A stretch of 11,196 nucleotides of DNA from CAZRIP01 sp964600165. Its GTDB lineage: Bacteria; Elusimicrobiota; Elusimicrobia; UBA1565; UBA9628. The position numbers and the translations under genes are program-made. Positions 6,111 to 11,196 of the stretch are shown here, one piece after another (the stretch's first letter is position 1; the number at the start of each line of letters is the position of its first letter). The stretch is from contig CAZRIP010000116.1 in assembly GCA_964600165.1 (NCBI GenBank), positions 1 to 11,196 of the forward strand. Reading direction: 5' to 3'. The notes under the pieces were generated by a model. That model was not told the origin of the DNA. It ran no database searches and was given only the letters and a program-made list of their open reading frames with translations.

Positions 6111-7409
6111 TTGTCCGAAGAAGCTTACGACGCGATCGTCGTCGGAGCCGGTCCCGCCGGGATCTCCGCCGCCATCACCATGGCCCGCGCCGGCCTCAAG
6201 GTCGTCGTGCTCGAGCGCGGCGAATACGCGGGCGCCAAGAACGTGCAGGGCGCCGTGCTCTACTCGCACATGCTGCACGAGATCGTCCCCGATTTCTGGA
6301 AAGCGGCGGACGCCCCCGTCGAGCGCCCGGTCGTCGAGCAGAAGACCTGCATCACGACCGACGACTCCTGGGTGACCGTCGGCTACAAGTCCCTCAAGTT
6401 CCTGGAAGGCGTGCCCAACTGCTACACGATCATCCGCGTCAAGTTCGACCAGTGGTACGCGAAGAAGGCCGAGGAGGCCGGCGCCGAGGTGTTCACCGGC
6501 GTGACCGTCCGCGAGGTGCTCAAAGAGGGAAGCAAGATCGTCGGCATCAAGACGAGCGAGGGAGACGAACTGCGCGCCTCCGTCGTCATCGCCTGCGACG
6601 GCGTCAACTCGATGATCGCGCAGAAAGCGGGCTTCATCGACGAGCTGAAGCCGACCGAGGTCGCGCTGGGCGCCAAAGAAGTGATCGCGCTCGACCCTAA
6701 GATCATCGAGGACCGGTTTCAGCTCAACCCCGGCGAGGGCGCGACGATGGAGCTGTTCGGCTCGATCACGCTCGGGATGCTCGGCTATGCCTTCATCTAC
6801 ACCAACAAAGAATCGCTCGCGCTCGGCGTCGGCTGCAAGCTCTCCGACTATCAGAAAAAGGGCATCCGTCCGTCCGACCACCTCGAGCTGGTCAAGAAGC
6901 ATCCTTATATCAAGAAGCTCATCTCGGGCGGCAAGACGCTGGAGTACTCCTCGCACCTGATCCCCGAGGGCGGGTTCAAGTCGATGCCGCCGCTCGCGGC
7001 CGACGGCTTTCTCGTCGCCGGCGACGCGGCTCAGATGACCAATCCCGCGTACCGAGAAGGCTCGAACCTCGCGATGACGGCGGGCAAGCTCGCCGGCGAG
7101 ACCGTCGTCGAGGCCAAGCGCAAGGGCGACTTTTCCGCGGCGGGCCTCTCCTCTTATAAGAGCAAGCTTCAGGCGAGCTATGTCCTCTCCGACATGGAGG
7201 ACATCATGGACTTGGAGGAGCACGTCGAGCGCTCCCCCGGCTTTCTCGAGTTTTATCCCAAGCTCGCGACCGAGCTCGCGCACCTGCGCTTCTCGGCCGA
7301 CGGCGTGCCCAAGCGCGAGCACTTGAAGACGGCGCTCGGGATGATCAAGAAGCGGGGCCTCATGCGCATCGCGAAAGACCTGTTCCCGCTCAGGAAGGTG
7401 GCGATCTAA
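6111..7409 (+). CDS. fixC: FixC-type electron-transfer flavoprotein:quinone oxidoreductase, FAD subunit
   Basis: This 432-residue flavoprotein belongs to the FixC/ETF-QO family. Its members take electrons from electron-transfer flavoprotein (FixAB) and, with the ferredoxin-like FixX, pass them to quinone or into a bifurcating complex at the inner face of the membrane. The Rossmann FAD loop GAGPAG is at 12-17, followed by LERGEYAGAKNVQGA (34-48), the ACDG segment near 161-164 and the second FAD motif DGFLVAGDAAQ (298-308). Length is normal for FixC. It starts with TTG, supported by an AGGGAGG Shine-Dalgarno. Its TAA stop overlaps the fixX ATG by one base (TAATG), so the two are coupled. fixA and fixB are not in the window, so the electron donor must be encoded elsewhere. 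Confidence 0.94.
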   Translation: MSEEAYDAIVVGAGPAGISAAITMARAGLKVVVLERGEYAGAKNVQGAVLYSHMLHEIVPDFWKAADAPVERPVVEQKTCITTDDSWVTVGYKSLKFLEGVPNCYTIIRVKFDQWYAKKAEEAGAEVFTGVTVREVLKEGSKIVGIKTSEGDELRASVVIACDGVNSMIAQKAGFIDELKPTEVALGAKEVIALDPKIIEDRFQLNPGEGATMELFGSITLGMLGYAFIYTNKESLALGVGCKLSDYQKKGIRPSDHLELVKKHPYIKKLISGGKTLEYSSHLIPEGGFKSMPPLAADGFLVAGDAAQMTNPAYREGSNLAMTAGKLAGETVVEAKRKGDFSAAGLSSYKSKLQASYVLSDMEDIMDLEEHVERSPGFLEFYPKLATELAHLRFSADGVPKREHLKTALGMIKKRGLMRIAKDLFPLRKVAI

Positions 7410-7720
7410 TGGCCGACGAGAAGATCACGTTCACCGTCGAGGCGAAGCTCGGCACGCTGGAGTGGAAGAAGTCGCCGAACGCGCACATCGTCTTGAAGAA
7501 CTCCGGCGCGGACTCGCCCTGCGTGACGAAGTGCGATAGCAAGCCTTGCACGACCGTCTGCCCGGCCAAGGTCTACGAGTGGGAGCTCGACCACAAGAAG
7601 GTCGTCGTCAACTACGAGAACTGCATCGAGTGCGGCGCCTGCCGCATGCTCTGCCCCTTCGACAACATCCAGTGCGACTGGCCCGAGGGCGGCATGGGCG
7701 TGAAGTATAAATACGGCTGA
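7409..7720 (+). CDS. fixX: FixX ferredoxin-like protein
   Basis: The 103-residue protein is the iron-sulfur partner of FixC and relays electrons between its FAD and quinone. Cysteines C72, C75, C78 and C82 (CIECGACRMLCP) form a complete [4Fe-4S] motif. A second set, C38, C42, C47 and C51 (ending TVCP), resembles the remnant first cluster site seen in FixX proteins and lacks regular ferredoxin spacing. C89 is an additional cysteine. The N-terminal 30 residues match the FixX/ETF-QO layout. The ATG overlaps the fixC stop, the usual arrangement for a tight FixC-FixX pair. A small inverted repeat covers its stop codon. Confidence 0.94.
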   Translation: MADEKITFTVEAKLGTLEWKKSPNAHIVLKNSGADSPCVTKCDSKPCTTVCPAKVYEWELDHKKVVVNYENCIECGACRMLCPFDNIQCDWPEGGMGVKYKYG

Positions 7721-7730
7721 GCTTCAGCCG
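7714..7730 (+). terminator. short hairpin over the fixX stop, possible weak terminator
   Basis: CGGCTGA (7714-7720) pairs perfectly with TCAGCCG (7724-7730) around a 3-nt loop. The stem contains the fixX TGA. No T-run follows, so it is at best a weak or Rho-assisted terminator or an mRNA 3'-end stabiliser. It also lies in the -35 region of the following lipoprotein promoter. Confidence 0.35.
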
Positions 7731-7741
7731 TCAAAGGCGCG

Positions 7742-7750
7742 TGCTACCAT
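7742..7750 (+). promoter_or_regulatory. extended -10 (TGCTACCAT) of the lipoprotein gene
   Basis: TGCTACCAT fits the TGnTAnnnT pattern and ends 6 nt before the ATG at 7757. There is no Shine-Dalgarno in the gap, which points to a leaderless mRNA. No good -35 is visible. Confidence 0.45.
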
Positions 7751-7756
7751 GAGATT

Positions 7757-8179
7757 ATGGACACGCGCTTCGCGCTTTTAGCGGCGGCGGTCGCGCTGAC
7801 GCTCGCCGCCTGCTCGACGCCGCAGTCGCGCGTCAGCCATGACCGCGCGGATTTCGACGCCTCTCCGCCGGCGGTCCAAGAAAAGATCGGCAAGGGCCAG
7901 ATCGACGTCGGTTTTTCCCCGGCGCAGGTCCAGCTCGCGCTCGGCAAGCCCGACAGGAAATACTCCCAAAAGACGGCGGGCGCCAACGACCAAGAGGTCT
8001 GGGTGTATTACGCGCACGGCGCGCACCCGGGCGTGGGCGTCGGTTTGGGCTTCTTCAGCGGCGGCGGACCGGTGGCCACCGGCATTTCGGTCGGCAGCGG
8101 CGGCCCGGTCGAAGAGGAACCCTCCACTCGGGTCGTCTTCGAGAAAGGCGCCGTCGTGTCGATCGAGAAGCCGAAGTAG
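7757..8179 (+). CDS. small SmpA/OmlA (BamE)-like lipoprotein
   Basis: The 140-residue protein has a type II signal peptide with lipobox LAAC (C19), so it should be lipidated and held at the inner or outer membrane facing the periplasm. Residues about 42-85 (VQEKIGKGQIDVGFSPAQV, then LALGKPDRKY and QEVWVYY) resemble the small alpha-beta fold of SmpA/OmlA/BamE-type lipoproteins, where a GMTPxQVxxxLGxP-like helix is typical. The similarity is by pattern only. A Gly/Val-rich stretch (about 93-117) and an acidic turn follow, then a final strand-like VVFEKGAVVSIEK. The start is the ATG at 7757, which gives the complete signal peptide. It is convergent with the minus-strand gene ending 1 nt away and may be unrelated to fixCX. 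Confidence 0.8.
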   Translation: MDTRFALLAAAVALTLAACSTPQSRVSHDRADFDASPPAVQEKIGKGQIDVGFSPAQVQLALGKPDRKYSQKTAGANDQEVWVYYAHGAHPGVGVGLGFFSGGGPVATGISVGSGGPVEEEPSTRVVFEKGAVVSIEKPK

Positions 8180-8180
8180 G

Positions 8181-8756
8181 TCAGCGGCGCCGCGCGGGCA
8201 TGAGCGCGTCGTCCGTAGCCTCGAGGCCCGGAGCGTCGGCGAAGGCGCGCCGCGGAGCCTGGGCCGCCGGCTCGCTCTGATACGGATCGGCGCTCGGGAA
8301 GGCGCTCAAACCCAGCGTCGGCTCCGCGCCGACGCGCGCCCCGGCCAGCTCCGGCGAGGCGACGGGCAACGGGCTTTCCGCGTACGCGGCCTGGGCCGCG
8401 GGCAGGGCCGCGGGCAAGGCGGCGGCCAGCGCGGAGGGCAGCGGGTCGGCCGCGGACCAAGCCCGCGTGGCGGGCGGCGCCGCGGGCGCGTTGAGCTGGA
8501 TGCTGCGGACGTAGAACGTGAAGCCGGACCGTTCCGGTTCAGCCGACGGCGCCGCCGGAAACGGGATCGCGGCCGCGAGCGTCGGGCGCGCCTGGCAATG
8601 GCAGTCGCCGAAATCCCACTTGGGTCCGACGATCGAGAGGTCGGTCATTCCGGCGCCGAGCAGAAGCAGACCGAGGGCCATGCCGCCCGCAGTCTCCCGC
8701 ACGCCGAAGCCCGCGCTCGAGGCGGCTTTGACCACGACGGCGCGCTGGCACTGCAT
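8181..8756 (-). CDS. hypothetical Ala/Pro-rich protein with one membrane segment
   Basis: I do not recognise this 191-residue protein. One hydrophobic segment lies at about 24-43 (GGMALGLLLLGAGMTDLSIV), followed by a short WDFGDCHCQ motif with two close cysteines, then a long Ala/Pro-rich low-complexity tail containing a duplicated ALPA and ending in RRR. It may be anchored with the tail in the periplasm. Reality is supported by its start 3 nt after the stop of the small membrane protein upstream (TAG ACC ATG), the shared strand, and an end 1 nt from the convergent lipoprotein stop with no overlap. Competing frames exist on both strands because of high GC, so it is less certain than its neighbours. 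No function is proposed. Confidence 0.55.
   Translation of the reverse strand: MQCQRAVVVKAASSAGFGVRETAGGMALGLLLLGAGMTDLSIVGPKWDFGDCHCQARPTLAAAIPFPAAPSAEPERSGFTFYVRSIQLNAPAAPPATRAWSAADPLPSALAAALPAALPAAQAAYAESPLPVASPELAGARVGAEPTLGLSAFPSADPYQSEPAAQAPRRAFADAPGLEATDDALMPARRR
8393..8416. repeat. perfect 12-bp tandem duplication
   Basis: GGGCCGCGGGCA occurs twice in direct succession (8393-8404 and 8405-8416). Within the Ala/Pro-rich minus-strand gene it adds four residues (the doubled ALPA) without changing frame, as expected of recent slippage in a coding region. Confidence 0.7.
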
Positions 8757-8759
8757 GGT

Positions 8760-8921
8760 CTATTTGACGTCCATCAGGCGGGCGAGCCGGGACGTCTCGT
8801 GGGTGGCCGGCGCGGCGTTCATCAGATCGGTCGGATCGAACCGGAGGGCGCCGGACGCGATCAGCCAGAACATGCAGCTGAGGAGGAAGAGCCTGAACCA
8901 AGCCTGATCGGATTCTTTCAT
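8760..8921 (-). CDS. 53-residue single-pass membrane protein, unknown function
   Basis: This short ORF starts MKESDQAWFRLFLLSCMFWL. It has a charged/aromatic start, a hydrophobic segment at about 9-26, and an amphipathic polar C-terminus ending MDVK. The ATG at 8921 follows a TATACT hexamer by 7 nt and lacks a Shine-Dalgarno, which fits the leaderless pattern seen elsewhere. Its TAG is 3 nt before the ATG of the Ala/Pro-rich protein, so the two form a likely operon. I recognise no family. Evidence is the promoter position, operon spacing and a plausible membrane segment. Confidence 0.55.
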   Translation of the reverse strand: MKESDQAWFRLFLLSCMFWLIASGALRFDPTDLMNAAPATHETSRLARLMDVK

Positions 8922-8928
8922 CAACAGG

Positions 8929-8957
8929 AGTATAACCGGAAGGACGCGAAAAATCGA
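8929..8957 (-). promoter_or_regulatory. promoter of the 8921-8181 minus-strand pair
   Basis: TATACT (8934-8929, minus strand) is a near-consensus -10, with TCGATT (8957-8952) 17 bp upstream as a weak -35. The -10 ends 7 nt before the ATG at 8921. The surrounding 8922-9060 region is noticeably richer in A/T than the genes beside it. Confidence 0.45.
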
Positions 8958-9035
8958 CTAAGAGGGCGAAAAAAGGCGTTAAAAGCTCGGCAAACCCCGG
9001 AGCCGGCCCTAAAGACCTACGCGCGAGTGGGACTA

Positions 9036-9049
9036 TTGACCTAGATCAA
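9036..9049. promoter_or_regulatory. FNR/CRP-family-like operator overlapping the protease -35
   Basis: TTGACCTAGATCAA differs from the FNR consensus TTGAT-N4-ATCAA at one position. Extended, TATTGACCTAGATCAATA is an 18-bp near-perfect palindrome with one mismatched pair. Its first half coincides with the -35 TTGACC of the protease promoter, a position that would favour repression unless another start site is used. No FNR/CRP gene is in the window. Confidence 0.45.
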
Positions 9050-9064
9050 TACATGTGCTTGAAT
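9036..9064 (+). promoter_or_regulatory. promoter of the serine protease gene
   Basis: TTGACC (9036-9041) and TTGAAT (9059-9064) are separated by 17 bp, and TG at 9056-9057 makes an extended -10 (TGCTTGAAT). The predicted start near 9071 leaves a leader of about 29 nt with a GGAGG Shine-Dalgarno at 9091-9095, five bases before the ATG. Confidence 0.5.
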
Positions 9065-9099
9065 CCGGTCAGCCGGACACGCCGCATTACGGAGGTTTC

Positions 9100-10080
9100 A
9101 TGAAGAAGCTGGTCCTGACGGCCTTAGTGCTTCTCGCCGCGCCCCTCAGCCTGTTCGCCCAAGTCAACGCCAACACGATCTACGGCGAGGACGACCGCGT
9201 CGATCTGTATCAAGTGAAGGACCCGGGCGTCCGCAAGCTCGCGGACTCGACGGTGGCCTTGTTCCAGGGAGGCTCGGTCACGATCAACGACAAGACCGCG
9301 GTCCTCGCCACCAGGCCCTACGGCGAGAGCAACGGCCTCTGCAAGGACGTCAAGTTCTACGATCAGCACGAGGGCGCGTTCTGCTCCGGCTCGCTCGTCG
9401 CGCCGGACGTGATCATGACGGCCGGCCATTGCGTGACCGATCAGGATTCGTGCTTGAGCACGAAGTTCGTCTTCGGCTTCTCGCTCAAGGCCGAGGGCGA
9501 CGTGCCCGACCAGGTCCCCGCGAGCGAAGTCTACGGCTGCTCGCAGCTGCTCGGCCGTCAGCAGGAGAACGCCGGAGCCGACTGGGCGCTCATCAAGCTC
9601 GACCGGCCCGTGACCGGCCACGCCCCGCTGCGCGTGGCGACGTCGGCGCCGGCCAAGGACTCGTTGCTCTGCATGATCGGCCATCCGACCGGCCTGCCGA
9701 CCAAGGTCGCCTGCGGCAAGACCAAGGTCCGCGACGCCTCCCCGGAGGGCTACTTCGTCGCGAACACCGACAGCTACCACGGCAACTCCGGCAGCGCGGT
9801 GTTCAGCCAAGACACCGGCTTGATCGTCGGCGTCCTGGTGCGCGGCGACGCGGACTACGAGTGGAACGAGGCCGGCCAGTGCCAGATCGACAAGGTCTTC
9901 CCCGAGGACGGCGGCCGCGGCGAGGACGTCACGAAGATCACCTCCGTGCCGGTCCCGAAGACCGACGAGACGGTCGTCGACCATCCTGTGTCCACGCCGG
10001 AGTCCACGCGCGTCGCGCCGATCGGCAAGCGGCTCTCGGCCCTCATCGAGAGCGCGAAGACCGCCCGGTTCGACAACTAG
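9100..10080 (+). CDS. secreted trypsin-like serine protease (S1/V8-like)
   Basis: The 326-residue protein has a signal peptide (1-20, likely cleavage LFA/QV) and a chymotrypsin-fold protease domain over about 45-270. The catalytic triad is visible as TAGHC (H110), DWALIKLDR (D161) and GNSGSAVF (S230). The substrate pocket cannot be judged safely. Eight cysteines (81, 95, 111, 118, 147, 191, 205, 261) allow up to four disulfides, consistent with action in the periplasm or outside. After the domain a Pro/Thr/Asp-rich segment (about 270-305) ends in a basic helix (IGKRLSALIESAKTARFDN), with no PDZ domain, so it is not a DegP type. The frame is open to 9055, but the ATG at 9100 is chosen for its GGAGG Shine-Dalgarno and complete signal peptide. 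It is monocistronic, bounded by an FNR-like promoter and a strong terminator. Confidence 0.92.
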   Translation: MKKLVLTALVLLAAPLSLFAQVNANTIYGEDDRVDLYQVKDPGVRKLADSTVALFQGGSVTINDKTAVLATRPYGESNGLCKDVKFYDQHEGAFCSGSLVAPDVIMTAGHCVTDQDSCLSTKFVFGFSLKAEGDVPDQVPASEVYGCSQLLGRQQENAGADWALIKLDRPVTGHAPLRVATSAPAKDSLLCMIGHPTGLPTKVACGKTKVRDASPEGYFVANTDSYHGNSGSAVFSQDTGLIVGVLVRGDADYEWNEAGQCQIDKVFPEDGGRGEDVTKITSVPVPKTDETVVDHPVSTPESTRVAPIGKRLSALIESAKTARFDN

Positions 10081-10096
10081 CCGCACACGCTCGAAA

Positions 10097-10133
10097 AAAG
10101 AGCCGGGCTCGCGAGAGCCCGGCTCTTTCTTTT
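10097..10133 (+). terminator. strong Rho-independent terminator after the protease gene
   Basis: AAAGAGCCGGGCTC (10097-10110) and its exact complement (10115-10128) form a 14-bp perfect stem with a GCGA tetraloop, followed by CTTTT. The A-run before and T-run after it are typical of an intrinsic terminator. It begins 17 nt after the protease stop. Confidence 0.9.
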
Positions 10134-10135
10134 GG

Positions 10136-10156
10136 TGCTATGATGAAATAAGGAGG
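10136..10156 (+). promoter_or_regulatory. extended -10 and ribosome binding site of the DUF2007-like gene
   Basis: TGCTATGAT (10136-10144) matches the extended -10 form and begins 2 nt after the terminator T-run. A strong AAGGAGG (10150-10156) sits 4 nt before the ATG at 10161. The leader would be short, about 10 nt, but includes the Shine-Dalgarno. Confidence 0.5.
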
Positions 10157-10160
10157 CACC

Positions 10161-10349
10161 ATGACGGAGAAGAAGTGGGATCTCGTCTGGAAAGGCAGCG
10201 CTCCGATGGCTGAGATCGCCGAGAAGATGTTCGCGGCCAACGGCATCGACGTCCTTCACCGTGAGAAGGGCCCCGAGGACGTGGAGCTGTTCGTGCCCGA
10301 CGATTACTTGCAGACGGCCGAAGAGCTGCTGCGCGACTGGACGATCTAG
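10161..10349 (+). CDS. DUF2007-like small protein
   Basis: This 62-residue soluble protein begins MTEKKWDLVWKGSAPMAEIA and resembles DUF2007-type small domains: a first strand with W/V residues, a helix carrying AEIAEKMFAANGID, a strand (DVLHREKG), a VELFVPDDY strand-turn, and a closing helix (LQTAEELLRDW). Such domains are described as putative signal-transducing proteins with no defined biochemistry. The start is firmly set by AAGGAGG. Its TAG stop overlaps the stop of the convergent barrel gene within the shared CTAG. It is probably monocistronic, between a terminator and a convergent gene. Confidence 0.8.
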   Translation: MTEKKWDLVWKGSAPMAEIAEKMFAANGIDVLHREKGPEDVELFVPDDYLQTAEELLRDWTI

Positions 10350-11196
10350 AAGGAGTAGTTGATGTCCATGAAGACTGAGACGCCTTCCTGGCCGACGCCG
10401 ACGTCGACCGAGCCGACGACTTGCGGGCGGGCGACGGCGCGTACGGCCGAGCCGACCACCGGACGGACGTAGCGGCGCTGCATCGCGCCCGGGCTGTCGA
10501 AGACGGTGCCTACGCCCGCGAAGGGGGCGAGCTCGAACTCGGTCATGACGCCCGCCGTGGCGACCTTGAACATCGTCAGGCGCTGCTCCGCCTGCCAGAA
10601 CATCGCGCCGCGGTCGATGTAGCGGCCGTCGCCGTAGGCGCGCAGGCTGTACTTGCCGCCGAGCCGCGACTGCAGCCAGAAAGGGGCGTTGCCGAGCACT
10701 TGATCGTACTTGAGCTGCGAGGCCGTCGTCATCCAGCCGTTGTTCCACGGCAGGAAGTAGCGGCCGTCGAAGCCCGCGCGCGTGTAATCGAAAGCGCTCG
10801 AGAAGCTGTTGACCGACCAGCCGTAGAAGGCCTGGAGGTAACCGCCCCTTTTCGTCGTGACGTCGCTGTCGCGGGTATCGTATTGGACGACCGCGCGCGT
10901 TTCGTTCACCTGTTGGCGGTGCGCGGCGAATATTCCCGGGAACTCGTCGCTGGTGTTGGGCAGGCTGTCGAGCTTGCCCTCATAGAACTTCTCCCCGGCG
11001 AAATGATTCGTGCCGTAGATCATCCAAGGCGTGTCGGGCACGAGGGGGATGCCCGCGGTCAGGTCGTATTGGAACACGTCCTCCGTGTAATCGGACTGGG
11101 CGTTTTTCGCGGACGCCGGTCCGAGGCCGTAAAAGCGGTTCGAACCGTCGACGTTGTACTGGCCGCGGATCGAGAAGTCGACCCAGGTCGCCAGGA
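10346..11196 (-). CDS. C-terminal part of an Omp85/surface-antigen (D15) outer-membrane barrel, truncated by the right edge
   Basis: About 282 residues of the C-terminal beta-barrel are present; the frame stays open to the edge, so the N-terminus, including any POTRA domains, is missing. A GTG at 11077 is internal, because in-frame sequence upstream (ATWVDFSIRGQYN, then RFYGLGPAS) continues the barrel. Diagnostic features are a YDTRDSD strand start followed by KRGGYLQAFY, the loop-6-like LRAYGDGRY corresponding to the Omp85 (V/L)RG(F/Y) motif, alternating hydrophobic/polar strands, and a C-terminal aromatic signature ending INYSF for recognition by the Bam complex. Omp85-family barrels insert or translocate proteins; this one could be a BamA/TamA relative or a patatin-linked/accessory type. 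Which one cannot be told without the N-terminus. Confidence 0.85.
   Translation of the reverse strand, partial: LATWVDFSIRGQYNVDGSNRFYGLGPASAKNAQSDYTEDVFQYDLTAGIPLVPDTPWMIYGTNHFAGEKFYEGKLDSLPNTSDEFPGIFAAHRQQVNETRAVVQYDTRDSDVTTKRGGYLQAFYGWSVNSFSSAFDYTRAGFDGRYFLPWNNGWMTTASQLKYDQVLGNAPFWLQSRLGGKYSLRAYGDGRYIDRGAMFWQAEQRLTMFKVATAGVMTEFELAPFAGVGTVFDSPGAMQRRYVRPVVGSAVRAVARPQVVGSVDVGVGQEGVSVFMDINYSF

Noticed and set aside
5895..7322. 475-codon minus-strand open frame opposite the receiver and fixC
   Set aside because: Long only because of codon-position GC bias; the plus strand carries unmistakable receiver and FAD-binding motifs.
7839..9044. 401-codon plus-strand open frame across the lipoprotein and the minus-strand pair
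   Set aside because: Arg/Ser/Gly-rich translation with no domain; it overlaps the lipoprotein out of frame and crosses the AT-richer intergenic region.
9124..10086. 320-codon minus-strand open frame opposite the serine protease
   Set aside because: Antisense of a gene with signal peptide, catalytic triad, Shine-Dalgarno and terminator.

Overview
The window is GC-rich and densely coded, with many reverse-frame shadow ORFs. It comes from a Gram-negative-type bacterium: it encodes a surface-antigen/Omp85-type outer-membrane barrel, a lipobox lipoprotein, Sec-type signal peptides and an M23 peptidoglycan hydrolase. I suspect a high-GC Elusimicrobiota-like or other poorly sampled lineage. This rests only on the overall gene flavour and is weak. 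No rRNA, tRNA, CRISPR array, IS element or phage gene is visible.

Region 1 (1-2961, minus strand) holds, in transcription order, a short tilS (tRNA-Ile lysidine synthetase), a baeRF/eRF1-like protein with a zinc ribbon, a membrane-anchored M23 metallopeptidase, and the first codons of another gene leaving the left edge. baeRF has its own well-formed promoter. The M23 gene starts inside the 3' end of baeRF.

Region 2 (3002-8179, plus strand) starts divergently, 40 bp from tilS. It holds a signal peptide-TPR-TM-pseudokinase protein, a 52-residue eight-cysteine protein too short for ordinary ORF calling, a TadA/CpaF-type secretion ATPase, a single-domain response regulator, fixC, fixX and a small lipoprotein. 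The first three are almost contiguous and look like one operon. The regulator and the lipoprotein appear to have their own promoters. fixC and fixX encode the quinone-reducing arm of an electron-transfer-flavoprotein system, but no fixAB/etfAB is in the window.

Region 3 (8181-8921, minus) is a two-gene unit of unknown function: a 53-residue membrane protein and an Ala/Pro-rich protein. Region 4 (9036-10349, plus) has an FNR/CRP-like operator overlapping a promoter, a secreted trypsin-like serine protease, a strong intrinsic terminator and a DUF2007-like 62-residue protein. Region 5 (10346-11196, minus) is the C-terminal part of an Omp85/surface-antigen barrel that runs off the right edge.

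The most distinctive feature is regulatory. Six genes that lack a convincing Shine-Dalgarno have a TANNNT -10-like hexamer only 6-9 nt before the start codon, as expected of leaderless transcripts. Five other genes carry clear Shine-Dalgarno sequences. The best candidate for an undescribed system is the TPR-pseudokinase / Cys-rich protein / orphan TadA ATPase / receiver cluster at 3002-6093.
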